The position numbers were made by a program, and so were the translations under genes. Positions 16,647 through 27,240 of a stretch of DNA of 64,000 nt are shown piece by piece. Origin of the DNA: CAWKEY01 sp963848675. GTDB taxonomy: Bacteria > Pseudomonadota > Gammaproteobacteria > Methylococcales > Methylomonadaceae. Where the stretch lies: positions 372,001 to 436,000 of the forward strand of contig CAWKEY010000023.1 of assembly GCA_963848675.1 (NCBI GenBank), read 5' to 3'. The number at the start of each line of letters is the position of its first letter. The first letter of the stretch is position 1. The notes below the pieces were generated by a model. The model saw only the letters and a program-made list of their open reading frames with translations. It was not told the origin of the DNA and ran no database searches.

Positions 16647-17732
16647 CTACAAAAACTGTTCACTCCCGGCCGATAGTGAGGACATTTCGATTTTTTTAAA
16701 TCCTGGTTGAGGATGATAACTAAAACGCTCCCGGTAACTCAGCGGATTGACGCCTAGATGCCGTATAAACGTCCGGCGCATGCGCTCGGAATCAATAAAT
16801 CCCGCTTTAATCGCCACTGTTTCAATGGATAAATCGTCTCTTTCCAAATATTGCCGGGCCGCATCGAGACGCGCCAACTCGACAAACTTAGCCGGCGTGG
16901 TGCCGGTTTCCAATAAAAAAGTTCTGGCAAAATTTCTTGGACTCATCGCCATGCGTTTAGCAAGCTCATCGACCTGCAGATTCCCGGCGGGATTTTCAAT
17001 AATCCAGGCTTGCAGTTCACGAATATCAGGTCGTTGGGAGGATTCACTGGTCAAATAAGCACTGAACTGGGACTGTCCGCCGGGACGTTGGAGAAAAACC
17101 ACCAGATAACGCGCCACATAGAGCGCAAGCTCCCGCCCCCAATCTTCTTCAACCATGGCTAACGCCAGATCAATACCGGAGGTAATGCCACCGGAGGTAT
17201 AGATAAAATCGTCACGGATAAAAATCTTATCCGGCTCCAATTTGATTGCCTGATATTTATTTTTTAAGAGCGCGCTAAAATCCCAATGCGTAGTTGCGCG
17301 GCGATTATCGAGCAGTCCGCACTCGGCCAATAAGAAGGCGCCAGTACAGACCGATGCGAGCCGCCTGACCCTGGGCGCCATGATAGTAATCCAATTCAGT
17401 AAGGTGGTATCTTTTAACACCGAATCCACACCGCCTCCTGGAATAATCAGAGTATCCACATCATCATGGCTATCGCTATAGGCATGCGTTGCGATGATGT
17501 CCAGACCCGATAACGTTGTTACCGGACCCGGTTTCTCAGCTAGCACATCCATCAAATATACCGGTTGATCGGTCAGACCTCCCCTTTGTAAACTCAGGCT
17601 GGCAAAAGCAAAGACTTCGTAAGGTCCCGTAATATCCAGAACTTCACACCAGGGATAAGCGAGTATGGAAATTTTCCTGACTTTCTGAGTTTTAGTAAAA
17701 GATTTGTTGGGAGAAAAAGTTAATAATGCCAT
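16647..17732 (-). CDS. GlxA-family AraC-type transcriptional regulator
   Basis: 361 aa. The N-terminal DJ-1/PfpI-like domain (about 18-195) has VRKISILAYPWCEVLDITGPYEVFA and SVCTGAFLLAECGLLDNRRATTHW, with the Cys in the usual nucleophile-elbow position. The C-terminal double HTH of AraC type (about 240-340) has MAMSPRNFARTFLLETG and AIKAGFIDSERMRRTFIRHLG. A strong GGAGG lies 4 nt before the ATG. It lies 110 nt upstream of the HoxX-hemerythrin gene on the same strand, so it is a candidate regulator of that operon. The ligand is unknown. Confidence 0.9.
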   Translation of the reverse strand: MALLTFSPNKSFTKTQKVRKISILAYPWCEVLDITGPYEVFAFASLSLQRGGLTDQPVYLMDVLAEKPGPVTTLSGLDIIATHAYSDSHDDVDTLIIPGGGVDSVLKDTTLLNWITIMAPRVRRLASVCTGAFLLAECGLLDNRRATTHWDFSALLKNKYQAIKLEPDKIFIRDDFIYTSGGITSGIDLALAMVEEDWGRELALYVARYLVVFLQRPGGQSQFSAYLTSESSQRPDIRELQAWIIENPAGNLQVDELAKRMAMSPRNFARTFLLETGTTPAKFVELARLDAARQYLERDDLSIETVAIKAGFIDSERMRRTFIRHLGVNPLSYRERFSYHPQPGFKKIEMSSLSAGSEQFL

Positions 17733-18134
17733 GAAACCTCCTCAAAGCCGAGTCGAAGACCTTCAAATAGTGTGTTTGCCGTTTTAATTTCATCATCAAG
17801 AGCCCTTCCGGTAAGAAAAAGAAGTACCCTCGCTTGAAATCCGGTCTCCTTATTAAACAATAAGATCAACCTTATGCTCTTCCTTTGCAATGCCAAGCGC
17901 AAGGACAACTTTCCCTCGTTTTCCGCCATGGTTAACTTGGAAGGCCCGCAGGCTTACGCTTGGGTACACTGAGCTCCAGCCCGGCGCTCCCTCCCGGACT
18001 TAAACGGCTATAGCTGCAGCCGAATGAATTTGTCCGAAATTGCGTTAATAATGTCATTGTGTTCGCGAAAATATCGCCTTACATTAATGCCACGCAATTA
18101 ACTCCCTGATTGCCGTATTAATGAGGCTATTACC

Positions 18135-18365
18135 ATGACCACTTATAACAAACAATTTGATTTATCGATTGAAGATGTTGATTTGATCGAGCATGCTGTT
18201 CGTTATCAAATCAGCCATTTGGCCCGTACCGAGGCTTCAGTCCCAACGCCGCAGTCGATAGCTAACCATAATAAAATAATGGAGTTGATGACTGTGCTGG
18301 GAGGATTGCATAACCAAAAAATATGGTATGGCCAGACTCACCATACAGGCGTACCAATTGGCTGA
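18135..18365 (+). CDS. small hypothetical protein, 76 aa
   Basis: A well-formed short gene: GAGG lies 8 nt before the ATG. The protein is soluble and polar, with a helical first half (LSIEDVDLIEHAVRYQISHL) and a His/Gly-rich C-terminus. There is no signal peptide, membrane segment or cysteine. It stands alone between the AraC-type gene (opposite strand) and a helicase. I do not recognise a family; a small regulatory or stress protein is only a guess. Confidence 0.6.
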   Translation: MTTYNKQFDLSIEDVDLIEHAVRYQISHLARTEASVPTPQSIANHNKIMELMTVLGGLHNQKIWYGQTHHTGVPIG

Positions 18366-18828
18366 TCAACGCGTAAAGTGAGGCAATGTAGTTTTTTTAC
18401 ACGCTGACACATACTAATCAGGTATAATGCCGCCATAACTTATGTATAAGGGTGCCAGGTATTTTATTTTGCCCTCAAAAATAGACAATACCACTATCAA
18501 CACATAAATAACCTAGCGCAAGCCCACCCCTTGGCACCCTCCATTTCATCAGCTTACACTATATACCGGCACAGACCACCAAACCCTATCACGATTAGAA
18601 TGATAGCGGGTTGAGCTAAGCGCGGCGTTTTCAAGAAAAACAGCACAAACTGTTTGAATACGCCGCTTTCGCCACTTTCCCCAACCTGGATTTTTTCCAT
18701 CAGGACATGACTGCACACATTGCTTACCAGTCATTCTTCGGCGACTTTATTTAATTTTTTTATTTACCCCCTTTACACCAAGCTGCCTGACGCCTGTCGA
18801 GCGGCGTTTCATTGAGACTCTATACAAT
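18366..18828 (+). other. gap with possible structured transcript and a gene remnant
   Basis: A TATAAT at 18423-18428 is followed by a long-range pairing: AGGGTGCCA (18449-18457, extended by GG) with TGGCACCCT (18532-18540, preceded by CC and one bulged T), enclosing about 74 nt. No T-run follows and no good -35 is seen, so an RNA is only a possibility. Further on, 18620-18754 reads as a stop-terminated coding-like tail. There is no other gene in this stretch. Confidence 0.3.
18620..18754 (+). pseudogene. possible gene remnant (44 codons, no start)
   Basis: Between two in-frame TAA stops the frame reads as a protein-like tail, including FQEKQHKLFEYAAFATF and LDFFHQDMTAHIAYQSFFGD. The composition is amphipathic and aromatic-rich, unlike random sequence. 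No usable start codon precedes it except an internal ATG 15 residues before the end. It may be the 3' end of a decayed gene. Family not recognised; chance coding-like sequence is a real alternative. Confidence 0.25.
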
Positions 18829-20088
<1,260 letters not shown>

Positions 20089-20102
20089 CTTAGATTGCTT
20101 GT

Positions 20103-20120
20103 TTGAGGGCGTACCCTCAA
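20103..20120 (+). terminator. hairpin downstream of rhlE
   Basis: TTGAGGG (20103-20109), loop CGTA, CCCTCAA (20114-20120), starting 14 nt after the rhlE stop. The following bases (TAATGAAAT) lack a T-run, so termination may be inefficient or may depend on the neighbouring palindromes. Confidence 0.5.
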
Positions 20121-20134
20121 TAATGAAATCGGCT

Positions 20135-20156
20135 GTGGGAGCGACGCCCTCGTCGC
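20135..20156. repeat. partial REP-like palindrome
   Basis: GTGGGAGCGACGCC is followed by CGTCGC; the core GCGACG ccct CGTCGC pairs. It shares its first 14 bases with the larger palindrome at 60333-60374 and is the half-element form of that family. It lies between convergent helicase genes. Confidence 0.6.
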
Positions 20157-20163
20157 GATTAAA

Positions 20164-20183
20164 GGCGGCCTAACTGGGCCGCC
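20164..20183 (-). terminator. terminator of dbpA
   Basis: GGCGGCC (20164-20170) and GGCCGCC (20177-20183) form a GC-rich 7-bp stem with a 6-nt loop immediately after the dbpA stop. Read on the minus strand it is followed by TTTAATC, a short U-tract. Confidence 0.65.
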
Positions 20184-21572
20184 TCACCCCCATTGGGATT
20201 TCCGGACATTAAAGTTGCGGCCCTTTATTTTGCCGTTTCTCAAGCAGGCCAGGGCCCTGTCAACGCTGTTGTGCCTGATGGCCACATAGGCATGAGCATC
20301 AAAAATATCAATTTTACCGACCTCACTACCGGCAATCCCGGCGTCACCGGTTAACGCGCCCAGGATATCGCCGGGGCGCACCTTGCTTCTGCGTCCGCCA
20401 TCAATCCACAAGGTTACCATCGGCGGTTCAAAGCGGTGTTCATGGCTCATCTGAAAAGGCGCCACTTCATCCCATCTGGCAGACGAGTTTTGGTAGTCCT
20501 CAATAGCTTTAACCCGGCCCAGCTCTTTTTCCGTGCATAAACTGAGCGCCAAACCCTTTTTACCGGCACGGCCTGTGCGCCCAATCCGGTGGACATAAAT
20601 CTCGGCATCCCAGGGCAGCTCATAATTAATCACCGCCTGCAAATCTTTAATATCGAGCCCCCGGGCGGCCACATCCGTCGCCACCAGAACTGAGCAGCTC
20701 TTGTTGGCAAACCGCACCAGCACCTGATCCCGGTGCTTTTGTTCCAGATCGCCATGCAGCGCCTGTACCGAAAATCCGCTGTTTTCAAGCGACCCCGCCA
20801 CCTCCTGACAATCCCTTTTGGTATTGCAAAACACCACGGTAGATTCCGGCCGGTAATACGCCAAGAGATAACCCAGCGCGTTGAGCCTTTTCGATTTTTC
20901 GACCTGATAAAAACGCTGTTCTATATCGCTGTCGTGATGGCTGGTCTCAATACTCACCGAAACCGGTTTAAACTGAAATTTCTGGCTCATTTCCCGGATT
21001 GGATCGGCATAAGTCGCTGAAAACAGCAAGGTTTGCCGGTGCGTCGGTGCGTATGAAATCACCTCGGTAATCGCTTCCTCAAATCCCATATCCAGCATGC
21101 GGTCGGCTTCATCGAGCACCAGCACTTTCAGATTACTGAGCCGTAAGCTGCGTTTGCGCAGATGTTCCTGCAAGCGCCCCGGCGTACCAACCACCACATG
21201 CACGCCATGTTCCAGAGAACCCAGCTGCGGCCCAAAAGGCACGCCGCCGCACAAGGTCAACACCTTGATGTTTTGAGTAAAGCGCGCTAACCGCCGGATC
21301 TCCTTGCAGACCTGGTCGGCCAGCTCCCGGGTTGGACACACCACCATGGCCTGAACCCTAACACTGGTCAAATCCAGCTTGGCTAACAGTCCAATGCCAA
21401 ACGCAGCAGTTTTACCACTGCCGGTTTTAGCCTGCGCAATGACATCCCTGCCTTCAAGAATATAGGGCAGGCTCTGCGCCTGAATGGGCGTTAAGTGGGT
21501 GTAACCCAAAGATTTGATGTTTTCAAGCAGGGCGGGTTTTAACGGTAAAGATGAAAATTCGGCAGTACTCAC
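20184..21572 (-). CDS. dbpA: ATP-dependent RNA helicase DbpA
   Basis: 462 aa from GTG 21572. The start is chosen because known DbpA proteins begin a few residues before the F..L..L pattern (here EFSSLPLKPALLENIKSLGY); the frame extends 19 codons further upstream without homology-like sequence. Motifs: TPIQ, AKTGSGKTAAFG, PTRELA, DEAD, SAT, VLVATDVAARGLDI, HRIGRTGRAG. The C-terminal 80 residues (VTLWIDGGRRSKVRPGDILG to the end) are the DbpA RNA-binding domain that recognises 23S rRNA hairpin 92. Role: large ribosomal subunit maturation. Confidence 0.94.
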   Translation of the reverse strand: MSTAEFSSLPLKPALLENIKSLGYTHLTPIQAQSLPYILEGRDVIAQAKTGSGKTAAFGIGLLAKLDLTSVRVQAMVVCPTRELADQVCKEIRRLARFTQNIKVLTLCGGVPFGPQLGSLEHGVHVVVGTPGRLQEHLRKRSLRLSNLKVLVLDEADRMLDMGFEEAITEVISYAPTHRQTLLFSATYADPIREMSQKFQFKPVSVSIETSHHDSDIEQRFYQVEKSKRLNALGYLLAYYRPESTVVFCNTKRDCQEVAGSLENSGFSVQALHGDLEQKHRDQVLVRFANKSCSVLVATDVAARGLDIKDLQAVINYELPWDAEIYVHRIGRTGRAGKKGLALSLCTEKELGRVKAIEDYQNSSARWDEVAPFQMSHEHRFEPPMVTLWIDGGRRSKVRPGDILGALTGDAGIAGSEVGKIDIFDAHAYVAIRHNSVDRALACLRNGKIKGRNFNVRKSQWG

Positions 21573-21705
21573 AAAGGACTCTTGATTTGATCGTGAATCG
21601 CGGCGGAGTGCCGTAATTCGATGGCTCATGATACCAGATACAGTGATCTTAAGCCCGCTTCAGGGTATTCCTGGCAATCATTAGCCAACCAACCTAAAGA
21701 AATTT

Positions 21706-22557
21706 CTATTGACTAATCTTTTCTGCAATTGGCTCGGGCAACTCAGCGCCACAGATACGGCAATAGTTTGCCTCTATGTCATGGCCGATTTTTCGGCATT
21801 TCGGACAGCGCCGGCGGACGGAACGCTCGTTTTGCCTTTTCACTTCCTGGGACAATTCGGCGGTGATAATGCCTGTGGGTACGGCGATGATGGCGTAGCC
21901 GATGATCATGACCACCGCCGAGATGGCGCGGCCCAGATCGGTTTTTGGGGTGATGTCACCGAAGCCCACGGTGGTCAGGGTCACAACCGCCCAGTAAATA
22001 CTCACAGGTATGCTGGTGTAGCCATTTTCCGCCCCTTCGATCAGATACATCGCCGAGCCGAAAACCACCAGCAGATTGGAGATGGCGAACAGAAAAATGA
22101 TGATCTTGGGCCGGCTCGCCAATAAGGCATTCATGAGCAGATTGGATTGCTTGATAAAGCGAACCAGCTTCAGGATACGAAATATACGCAACACTCTCAG
22201 GATGCGTATGACCTGGAGGTAATGGGTGCCGGGCAGGAACAGGCTGATATAGGACGGAATGATTGACAGCAGATCGATCAGGCCGAAGAAACTGGTGATG
22301 TATTTGAGGGGCCTGTTGATGCAGAAGATGCGAAGAAAATACTCAACAGTGAAGATAATCGTAAAAATCCATTCTGCCGCCGCAAGTTGCTGCCCATATC
22401 GCTGGCTGATTTCGGCGACGCTGTCCAGCATGATGGTTATCACACTGGCCAGAATTAAAATGATCAGGGCAATATCAAAGGCCTTGCCGGCCGGGGTGTT
22501 GGCCTGATAAATAATGTGGTACAAGCTGTGCCGGAGTGATTCTATGCGCTTTCGCAT
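21706..22557 (-). CDS. voltage-gated potassium channel with C-terminal zinc ribbon
   Basis: 283 aa. Six membrane segments in about residues 25-230. The S4 helix has regularly spaced arginines (RILRVLRIFRILKLVRF, about 120-136). The pore loop carries the selectivity filter TLTTVGFGD (about 192-200). The cytosolic tail ends with a CPKCRK ... YCRICG zinc ribbon (about 250-272) instead of an RCK domain. The family conducts K+ across the inner membrane. The gene stands alone on the minus strand. Confidence 0.9.
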   Translation of the reverse strand: MRKRIESLRHSLYHIIYQANTPAGKAFDIALIILILASVITIMLDSVAEISQRYGQQLAAAEWIFTIIFTVEYFLRIFCINRPLKYITSFFGLIDLLSIIPSYISLFLPGTHYLQVIRILRVLRIFRILKLVRFIKQSNLLMNALLASRPKIIIFLFAISNLLVVFGSAMYLIEGAENGYTSIPVSIYWAVVTLTTVGFGDITPKTDLGRAISAVVMIIGYAIIAVPTGIITAELSQEVKRQNERSVRRRCPKCRKIGHDIEANYCRICGAELPEPIAEKISQ

Positions 22558-22845
22558 ACTAATGATCCCTCATCTGCAAGTTCTAAAATGGGTTAATTGA
22601 AATCCGGAGCAGTGGCCGCTCTCATGAGCAAAGCCTCCAGCCAGGCGTGTCAGGCAAATTTTTGATGGCTCGAAGAAGTTTGTAAACATTCCAGGCTCAA
22701 CTCATATCAGCCTATCCTGCCTGCCTGATGCTGTTTAGGCGGTTTTGTTCTGGCAATGATGTTTGGATGGACAGCCAGGCCGGGCAACGGCGCAGAATCC
22801 CAAAATCTCCCTCGTGGAAGCGCTATCGGCTCACCTATTGACCAT

Positions 22846-23601
22846 CTACAAGTCAACGCGCATGACTTTCAAGGCTGCCTTGTTAAGGACTGGCAGTGCG
22901 CCTATCGCTTCCTTCAGTTTGTGCTCCCAACTGCGTCTGAGCTGCAGCAAATAATCGTCATCGTCATCAAAGCAATAATACTCATCAAAACTAAAACTGT
23001 TGCTACGGTAAATAAGCATTTCAACGGGCGGCCCGACACTGGCATTACTGCGGATGGTCGAGTCCATTGACACCAGACAGCAGCGCGCAGCTTCATCGAT
23101 TGAAGTGTTTAATCTAAGAAAGCGATCCAGTATCGGCTTGCCATATTTACTCTCGCCGATTTGTAAAAATGGCGTATTGGCAGAGCTGGTGATGCTGTTA
23201 CCTTCGGAATAAACCATATAAGCGCCATGCGGCTCACCGGCGATTTGGCCGGCTATGATAAAACTGGCCGAGGGATTAAACGCCGATTGACCCTCTGGAT
23301 TCACATGCTGCTTTTGTTTTTCGACACTGACATGGCCCAGATAGTTGGCGGCATCTGACAGGCATTCCACATTATTGAGATTCACCCCGGCATTTTTGAT
23401 TTTATCGCGGTGCAGCTGCTCCAAGACGGCTTGGGTGGTGGCGAGATTACCAGCGCACAGTAAAACGATTTTTCGGTCATTGTTGGTTTGGAACGCATGC
23501 ATCTTGCCGTGAGTACTGACGTTATCTATACCCGCGTTGGTTCTCGAGTCGGAAACAAGAATGAGTCCTTCATCTATAGAAGCAGCAATACAATAAGTCA
23601 T
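22846..23601 (-). CDS. Anbu, proteasome-like beta-subunit peptidase
   Basis: 251 aa, starting MTYCIAASIDEGLILVSDSR; removal of Met would expose Thr as the N-terminal nucleophile, as in other Ntn hydrolases. The SDSRTNAGID stretch and the nearby GKMHAF lysine fit the proteasome/HslV/Anbu active-site layout, and GNLATTQAVLEQL is typical of Anbu. Anbu self-assembles without a known ATPase, and its substrate is unsettled. It is encoded with transglutaminase-like, ATP-grasp and alpha-E genes in many bacteria, as here. No good ribosome binding site. The downstream gap 22558-22845 shows nothing I can name. Confidence 0.88.
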   Translation of the reverse strand: MTYCIAASIDEGLILVSDSRTNAGIDNVSTHGKMHAFQTNNDRKIVLLCAGNLATTQAVLEQLHRDKIKNAGVNLNNVECLSDAANYLGHVSVEKQKQHVNPEGQSAFNPSASFIIAGQIAGEPHGAYMVYSEGNSITSSANTPFLQIGESKYGKPILDRFLRLNTSIDEAARCCLVSMDSTIRSNASVGPPVEMLIYRSNSFSFDEYYCFDDDDDYLLQLRRSWEHKLKEAIGALPVLNKAALKVMRVDL

Positions 23602-23711
23602 AAAAATGGTTCGTTTAATATTGAAAATAATTGCGGGGAATTATCCAGCAAAGTCTCGCCAACGTCCATGTCAAATAGCTAAATTCCTGGAAGACGGAAA
23701 TATCAACGTTG

Positions 23712-24644
23712 TTATTCCAATCTAAGCACATCCACGGACACCGACAAGCTATGCTGCCCGCCCCCAAAGGCAATGCCTTTCAGCGGGGTGACATCGGTAT
23801 AATCGCGCCCCCAGGCGAGAGTAATATGTTGATCAAAGGGCAGCTTATTATTTGTGGGATCAAACTCCAGCCAACCGGCGCCAGGCACATACACAGCAAA
23901 CCAGGCATGTGACGCATCAGCGCCTACCATTCGTGGCTGGCCTGGTCCAGGCTGGGTTTCCACATAGCCGCTGACGTAACGTGCGGCAATACCAAAAGAG
24001 CGCAGACAAGCAATCGCCAAATGGGCAAAATCCTGGCACACGCCGCGGCGAAAATGCAGTACGTCGGATAACGGCGTAGCGATCGTGGTAAAGCTCGGAT
24101 CGTACGTAAAATCGACATGGATCCGCTGCATCAAATCAGCCACCACTTGCACTAAAGGCCGATCCGGCAAAAATGAACTTTGAGCGTACTGAGCCAGTTC
24201 GGGGCTGGTGATCACCATCGGCGAATCCAGCACATATTGCTTGGCATCCAGCAGCTCATCATAAAAATCCGACTGCTGAGTCTGGCTTTGCTGCTGCGAC
24301 AGCAATTGGGTTTGTCCAGGCGCTTCTTGCAGCTGACGCCGCACATGCTCCCAAGTCAGAGCATTAGCTAAATCGTCACGGCTTTGTCTGGGAAATACCG
24401 TGACCTCACTGACTGCGGTAACCATCAAGCGCTGATGCGCCTGCTGTATGGCGAAATAAGCCACACGATTGCCGAAAAAATCTCTGCGTTCATTAAAATC
24501 ACTAGGCTCTGGGTTAATATCAAAGCGGCTGCTTTGACATTGCTGACGCCAGAAATCACGCGGCTGCAATCTGGCTTCATTCTGGCAGAGGCCGACCAGT
24601 TGACTGTATTGGTACAGCGTACTGTGGGTAATGCGGTATTTCAC
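23712..24644 (-). CDS. transglutaminase-like cysteine peptidase family protein
   Basis: 310 aa. The N-terminal beta domain starts MKYRITHSTLYQYSQLVGLCQNE as in bacterial transglutaminase-like proteins. The catalytic triad is visible in the core: Cys in RRGVCQDFAHLAIACLR, His in DASHAWFAVYVPGAGW and Asp in EFDPTNN. No signal peptide, so cytoplasmic. Overlaps the fused ATP-grasp/alpha-E gene by 4 nt (ATGA) and lies 110 nt before Anbu. It probably cleaves or forms isopeptide-type bonds on a peptide made by the ATP-grasp partner (family-level inference). Confidence 0.88.
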   Translation of the reverse strand: MKYRITHSTLYQYSQLVGLCQNEARLQPRDFWRQQCQSSRFDINPEPSDFNERRDFFGNRVAYFAIQQAHQRLMVTAVSEVTVFPRQSRDDLANALTWEHVRRQLQEAPGQTQLLSQQQSQTQQSDFYDELLDAKQYVLDSPMVITSPELAQYAQSSFLPDRPLVQVVADLMQRIHVDFTYDPSFTTIATPLSDVLHFRRGVCQDFAHLAIACLRSFGIAARYVSGYVETQPGPGQPRMVGADASHAWFAVYVPGAGWLEFDPTNNKLPFDQHITLAWGRDYTDVTPLKGIAFGGGQHSLSVSVDVLRLE

Positions 24645-27199
24645 GGTTCCTCCTCTGCTTGAGTGGGCGTCATCAGTTGCGGAACTTGAGAGTGGCTAAA
24701 ATAGGCTTGCGCCAGGACTTCATACAGCCGCCATAACTGTGCTGTCATTGCCGACAAGACGCTTTCCAGTCCGCTATAAACGCCTGCATGGTCATCAGCC
24801 TTAATCAAATCGGAGACCTTGAGCAAACGCAAATCGGTGTAAGTTCGAAGCAGCAAACGCTCTTCCTCGCTTAACTGTCCCTTGCGGCGTTCCCTGGGCA
24901 GCGCCCCGATATGATCAGACAATTGATGCAATTGGTAGGCTAATGATCGCGGGTGAGTTTCATCCATCAGCAACAATTCCAGCACCGTCGGCAACTGTAT
25001 ATACGAACGGTAACGGCGCCGGTAAATGCTCAAACTGTCAGTGAATACCAATACCGTTTCCAGCAGCTGATTTTGCAAAGCCGGTTCATGGCGCTGCACC
25101 ACCGTGGCGCGCAGCAAGGCAATCAATGCCAGCGCACGCTCCAGGCGGCGCCCGCTATCCAGCATCAACCAGCCGGCTTCGCGGGTCATGCTTTCGTTGG
25201 TCAAGCCAATAAAGGCGACAAACCCGGTCATTAAATCATCCAGGTTTTTTTGCAATTGCTCCACGTCACAATCACTATTGACGACCCGTTGTTGCCAGCG
25301 CCGCTGAATATTATCGACGCAGCGCCAGGTGTCCTGCGACCAGACCTCGCGAATACTAAAGGCGGTTTGGGCAAACGCCTGGATATTGGCGGCCAGCGTG
25401 CCGGGGCGCTGGACATTTCTAGCTAATGCCAGTAATTCATTCTGGGGCTCTTTAATGATCGACGCAGTACCCGTCATAAATCCCGGATAGGTGCCGGTCA
25501 CCTGGGTCATCGCGCGCAATAATACATTGAGACATAAGCAATCGACTGGATCATTCAGCTCCCGCGCATCAGAGAACTTGAGCAACAGCGTGCGCATCAC
25601 CCGTGTAGCCACCTTGATGCGTTCCAGATGTCTGCCAACCCAAAACAGATTATCCGCGGCGCGGCTGGTCAAAGGCTCAGTGACTGCCGATAAGACCACA
25701 GTTCGGCCAGGCTGAGACCACAGAACGGGTTTATCTTTGCCATCGGCCAGTACCCAGGTGTCTTTATTAATCCCGCCGGCCTGATTTGAAACGATAAAAT
25801 CGTCCTGCTGACGGGCCACCCGCGTCAAGCCCCCGGGCATGACCTGGTAATCATCGCCGCAGGCCACCACGAAGTTGCGCAGCACCGCAAAGCGCGGCTC
25901 GATATGGTGATCGACAAAGGCCGGTACCGTAGAATAACTGACCTGCTCCTGGCCAACATAACAATACGGTCTGGCGATAATGGCAGCGCGTAATTGTTCC
26001 TTTTCCTTAGTGTTTAACAGGCCGCCGAACAGGACATGATTCCCAGAGCTGCGATTGATCGGCTTGATGACCAGGCGCTCAAGATTCTGCAGCACAAAAT
26101 CGCGCTCACGGCGCTGGCCGCACCACCAGGTGGCAACCGAAGGCAGCATCAGCTCCTGATTTAAAAAATACCGCGACAGCCTGGGCAGGAACGCCAGCAA
26201 TCCCGGATTTTCCAGCACACTGCTCCCCAAAGGATTGGCAATTGCCACATTGCTCCGGCGCACGGCCTCAAGCAGCCCGGCAACACCCAGACGCGAAGCG
26301 CTGCGGAATGCTAACGGATCGCAAAAAGAGTCGTCCACGCGCCGCAAAATAACGTCCACCGCTTGCAAACCATCCAGTGATTTAAGCCAGACGCGGCCAT
26401 CACGCACCGTCAGATCGTCGCCCTGAACCAAAGAAATCCCCAGATAAGACGACAAATAGGCATGCTCAAAATAGGTTTCATTGAACGAACCTGGCGTCAG
26501 TATGACTATGCGCGGGTCTTCCTTGTTGTGCGGCGCAATATCAGCCAGACCCTTGCGCAGCGCCTTAAAAAAACCGGCAAGCCGATGCACTTGTGTTTCC
26601 CGGAAAATATCCGGCAGCACGCGTGCCATGACCGTGCGATTTTCCAGGGCATAACCGGAACCGGAAGGCGCCTGACTACGATCATCCAGGACCCACATAC
26701 GTCCATTAGGGCCACGCGCAAGGTTGGCTGAATACACAATCAGTTGCCGCGGCAGAGTCGACAGCGCACCCACGCAGGGATGCAAGAAGCCATCGTGCGC
26801 CCACACCAGCTCACTGGGTAACAGGCCTTTTTTTAGCAGCTGTTGTTGGCTATAAAGGTCTTTTAGCACCAGATTAAGCAGCTCGGCGCGTTGCTTAAGA
26901 CCTGCTTCAATAAGCGCCCATTCGGCACTGCTGATCAGCAACGGAATGGGATCAAGCCGCCAGGGCCGTGTCAGATTTTGGGGTTCCCCATAGACGTTAT
27001 AGGTAACGCCGTTTTCTCTTAACAGGCGCTGGGCTTCCCGGCGGCGCTGTTCGAGTTGTTCACTGCCCAATGCCGCAATGGCGCCGATAAAATGCTCCCA
27101 GTGCGGCAGCACCTTGTCTTCTTTGGCCACCATTTCATCGTAGACGCCCAGCCGGGTCGCGTAAAACTGCGTGCCAATATCGCCGGCTGATTCGTTCAA
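24641..27199 (-). CDS. circularly permuted ATP-grasp + alpha-E fusion protein
   Basis: 852 aa. Residues about 60-500 are a circularly permuted ATP-grasp type 2 domain (RPWRLDPIPLLISSAEW; GSGYALENRTVMARVLPDIF; VILTPGSFNETYFEHAYLS; VIKPINRSSGNHVLFGG). Residues about 510-835 are an alpha-E helical domain beginning SRAADNLFWVGRHLERIKVA. The ATP-grasp module is predicted to ligate amino acids or amines to a peptide. The split homologues lie at 32510-34896 on the other strand: LFWVGRHLER here corresponds to LYWLARYLER there. Confidence 0.88.
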   Translation of the reverse strand: MNESAGDIGTQFYATRLGVYDEMVAKEDKVLPHWEHFIGAIAALGSEQLEQRRREAQRLLRENGVTYNVYGEPQNLTRPWRLDPIPLLISSAEWALIEAGLKQRAELLNLVLKDLYSQQQLLKKGLLPSELVWAHDGFLHPCVGALSTLPRQLIVYSANLARGPNGRMWVLDDRSQAPSGSGYALENRTVMARVLPDIFRETQVHRLAGFFKALRKGLADIAPHNKEDPRIVILTPGSFNETYFEHAYLSSYLGISLVQGDDLTVRDGRVWLKSLDGLQAVDVILRRVDDSFCDPLAFRSASRLGVAGLLEAVRRSNVAIANPLGSSVLENPGLLAFLPRLSRYFLNQELMLPSVATWWCGQRRERDFVLQNLERLVIKPINRSSGNHVLFGGLLNTKEKEQLRAAIIARPYCYVGQEQVSYSTVPAFVDHHIEPRFAVLRNFVVACGDDYQVMPGGLTRVARQQDDFIVSNQAGGINKDTWVLADGKDKPVLWSQPGRTVVLSAVTEPLTSRAADNLFWVGRHLERIKVATRVMRTLLLKFSDARELNDPVDCLCLNVLLRAMTQVTGTYPGFMTGTASIIKEPQNELLALARNVQRPGTLAANIQAFAQTAFSIREVWSQDTWRCVDNIQRRWQQRVVNSDCDVEQLQKNLDDLMTGFVAFIGLTNESMTREAGWLMLDSGRRLERALALIALLRATVVQRHEPALQNQLLETVLVFTDSLSIYRRRYRSYIQLPTVLELLLMDETHPRSLAYQLHQLSDHIGALPRERRKGQLSEEERLLLRTYTDLRLLKVSDLIKADDHAGVYSGLESVLSAMTAQLWRLYEVLAQAYFSHSQVPQLMTPTQAEEEP

Positions 27200-27240
27200 G
27201 CTACGTCCCTATTCATTTGCTGGCAGGAGTATCAAGCGCG

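Noticed and set aside
17720..17929. 69-aa minus-strand frame before the GlxA-type gene
   Set aside because: No ribosome binding site, no recognisable features, and it overlaps the strong ribosome binding site and start of the regulator.
18436..18545. 6S RNA or SRP RNA
   Set aside because: The closing stem is suggestive but none of the conserved sequence of 6S, SRP, tmRNA or RNase P RNA could be recognised.
18549..18734. 61-aa minus-strand frame in the gap before rhlE
   Set aside because: No start signal and composition unlike a protein; the plus strand of the same stretch looks more coding-like.
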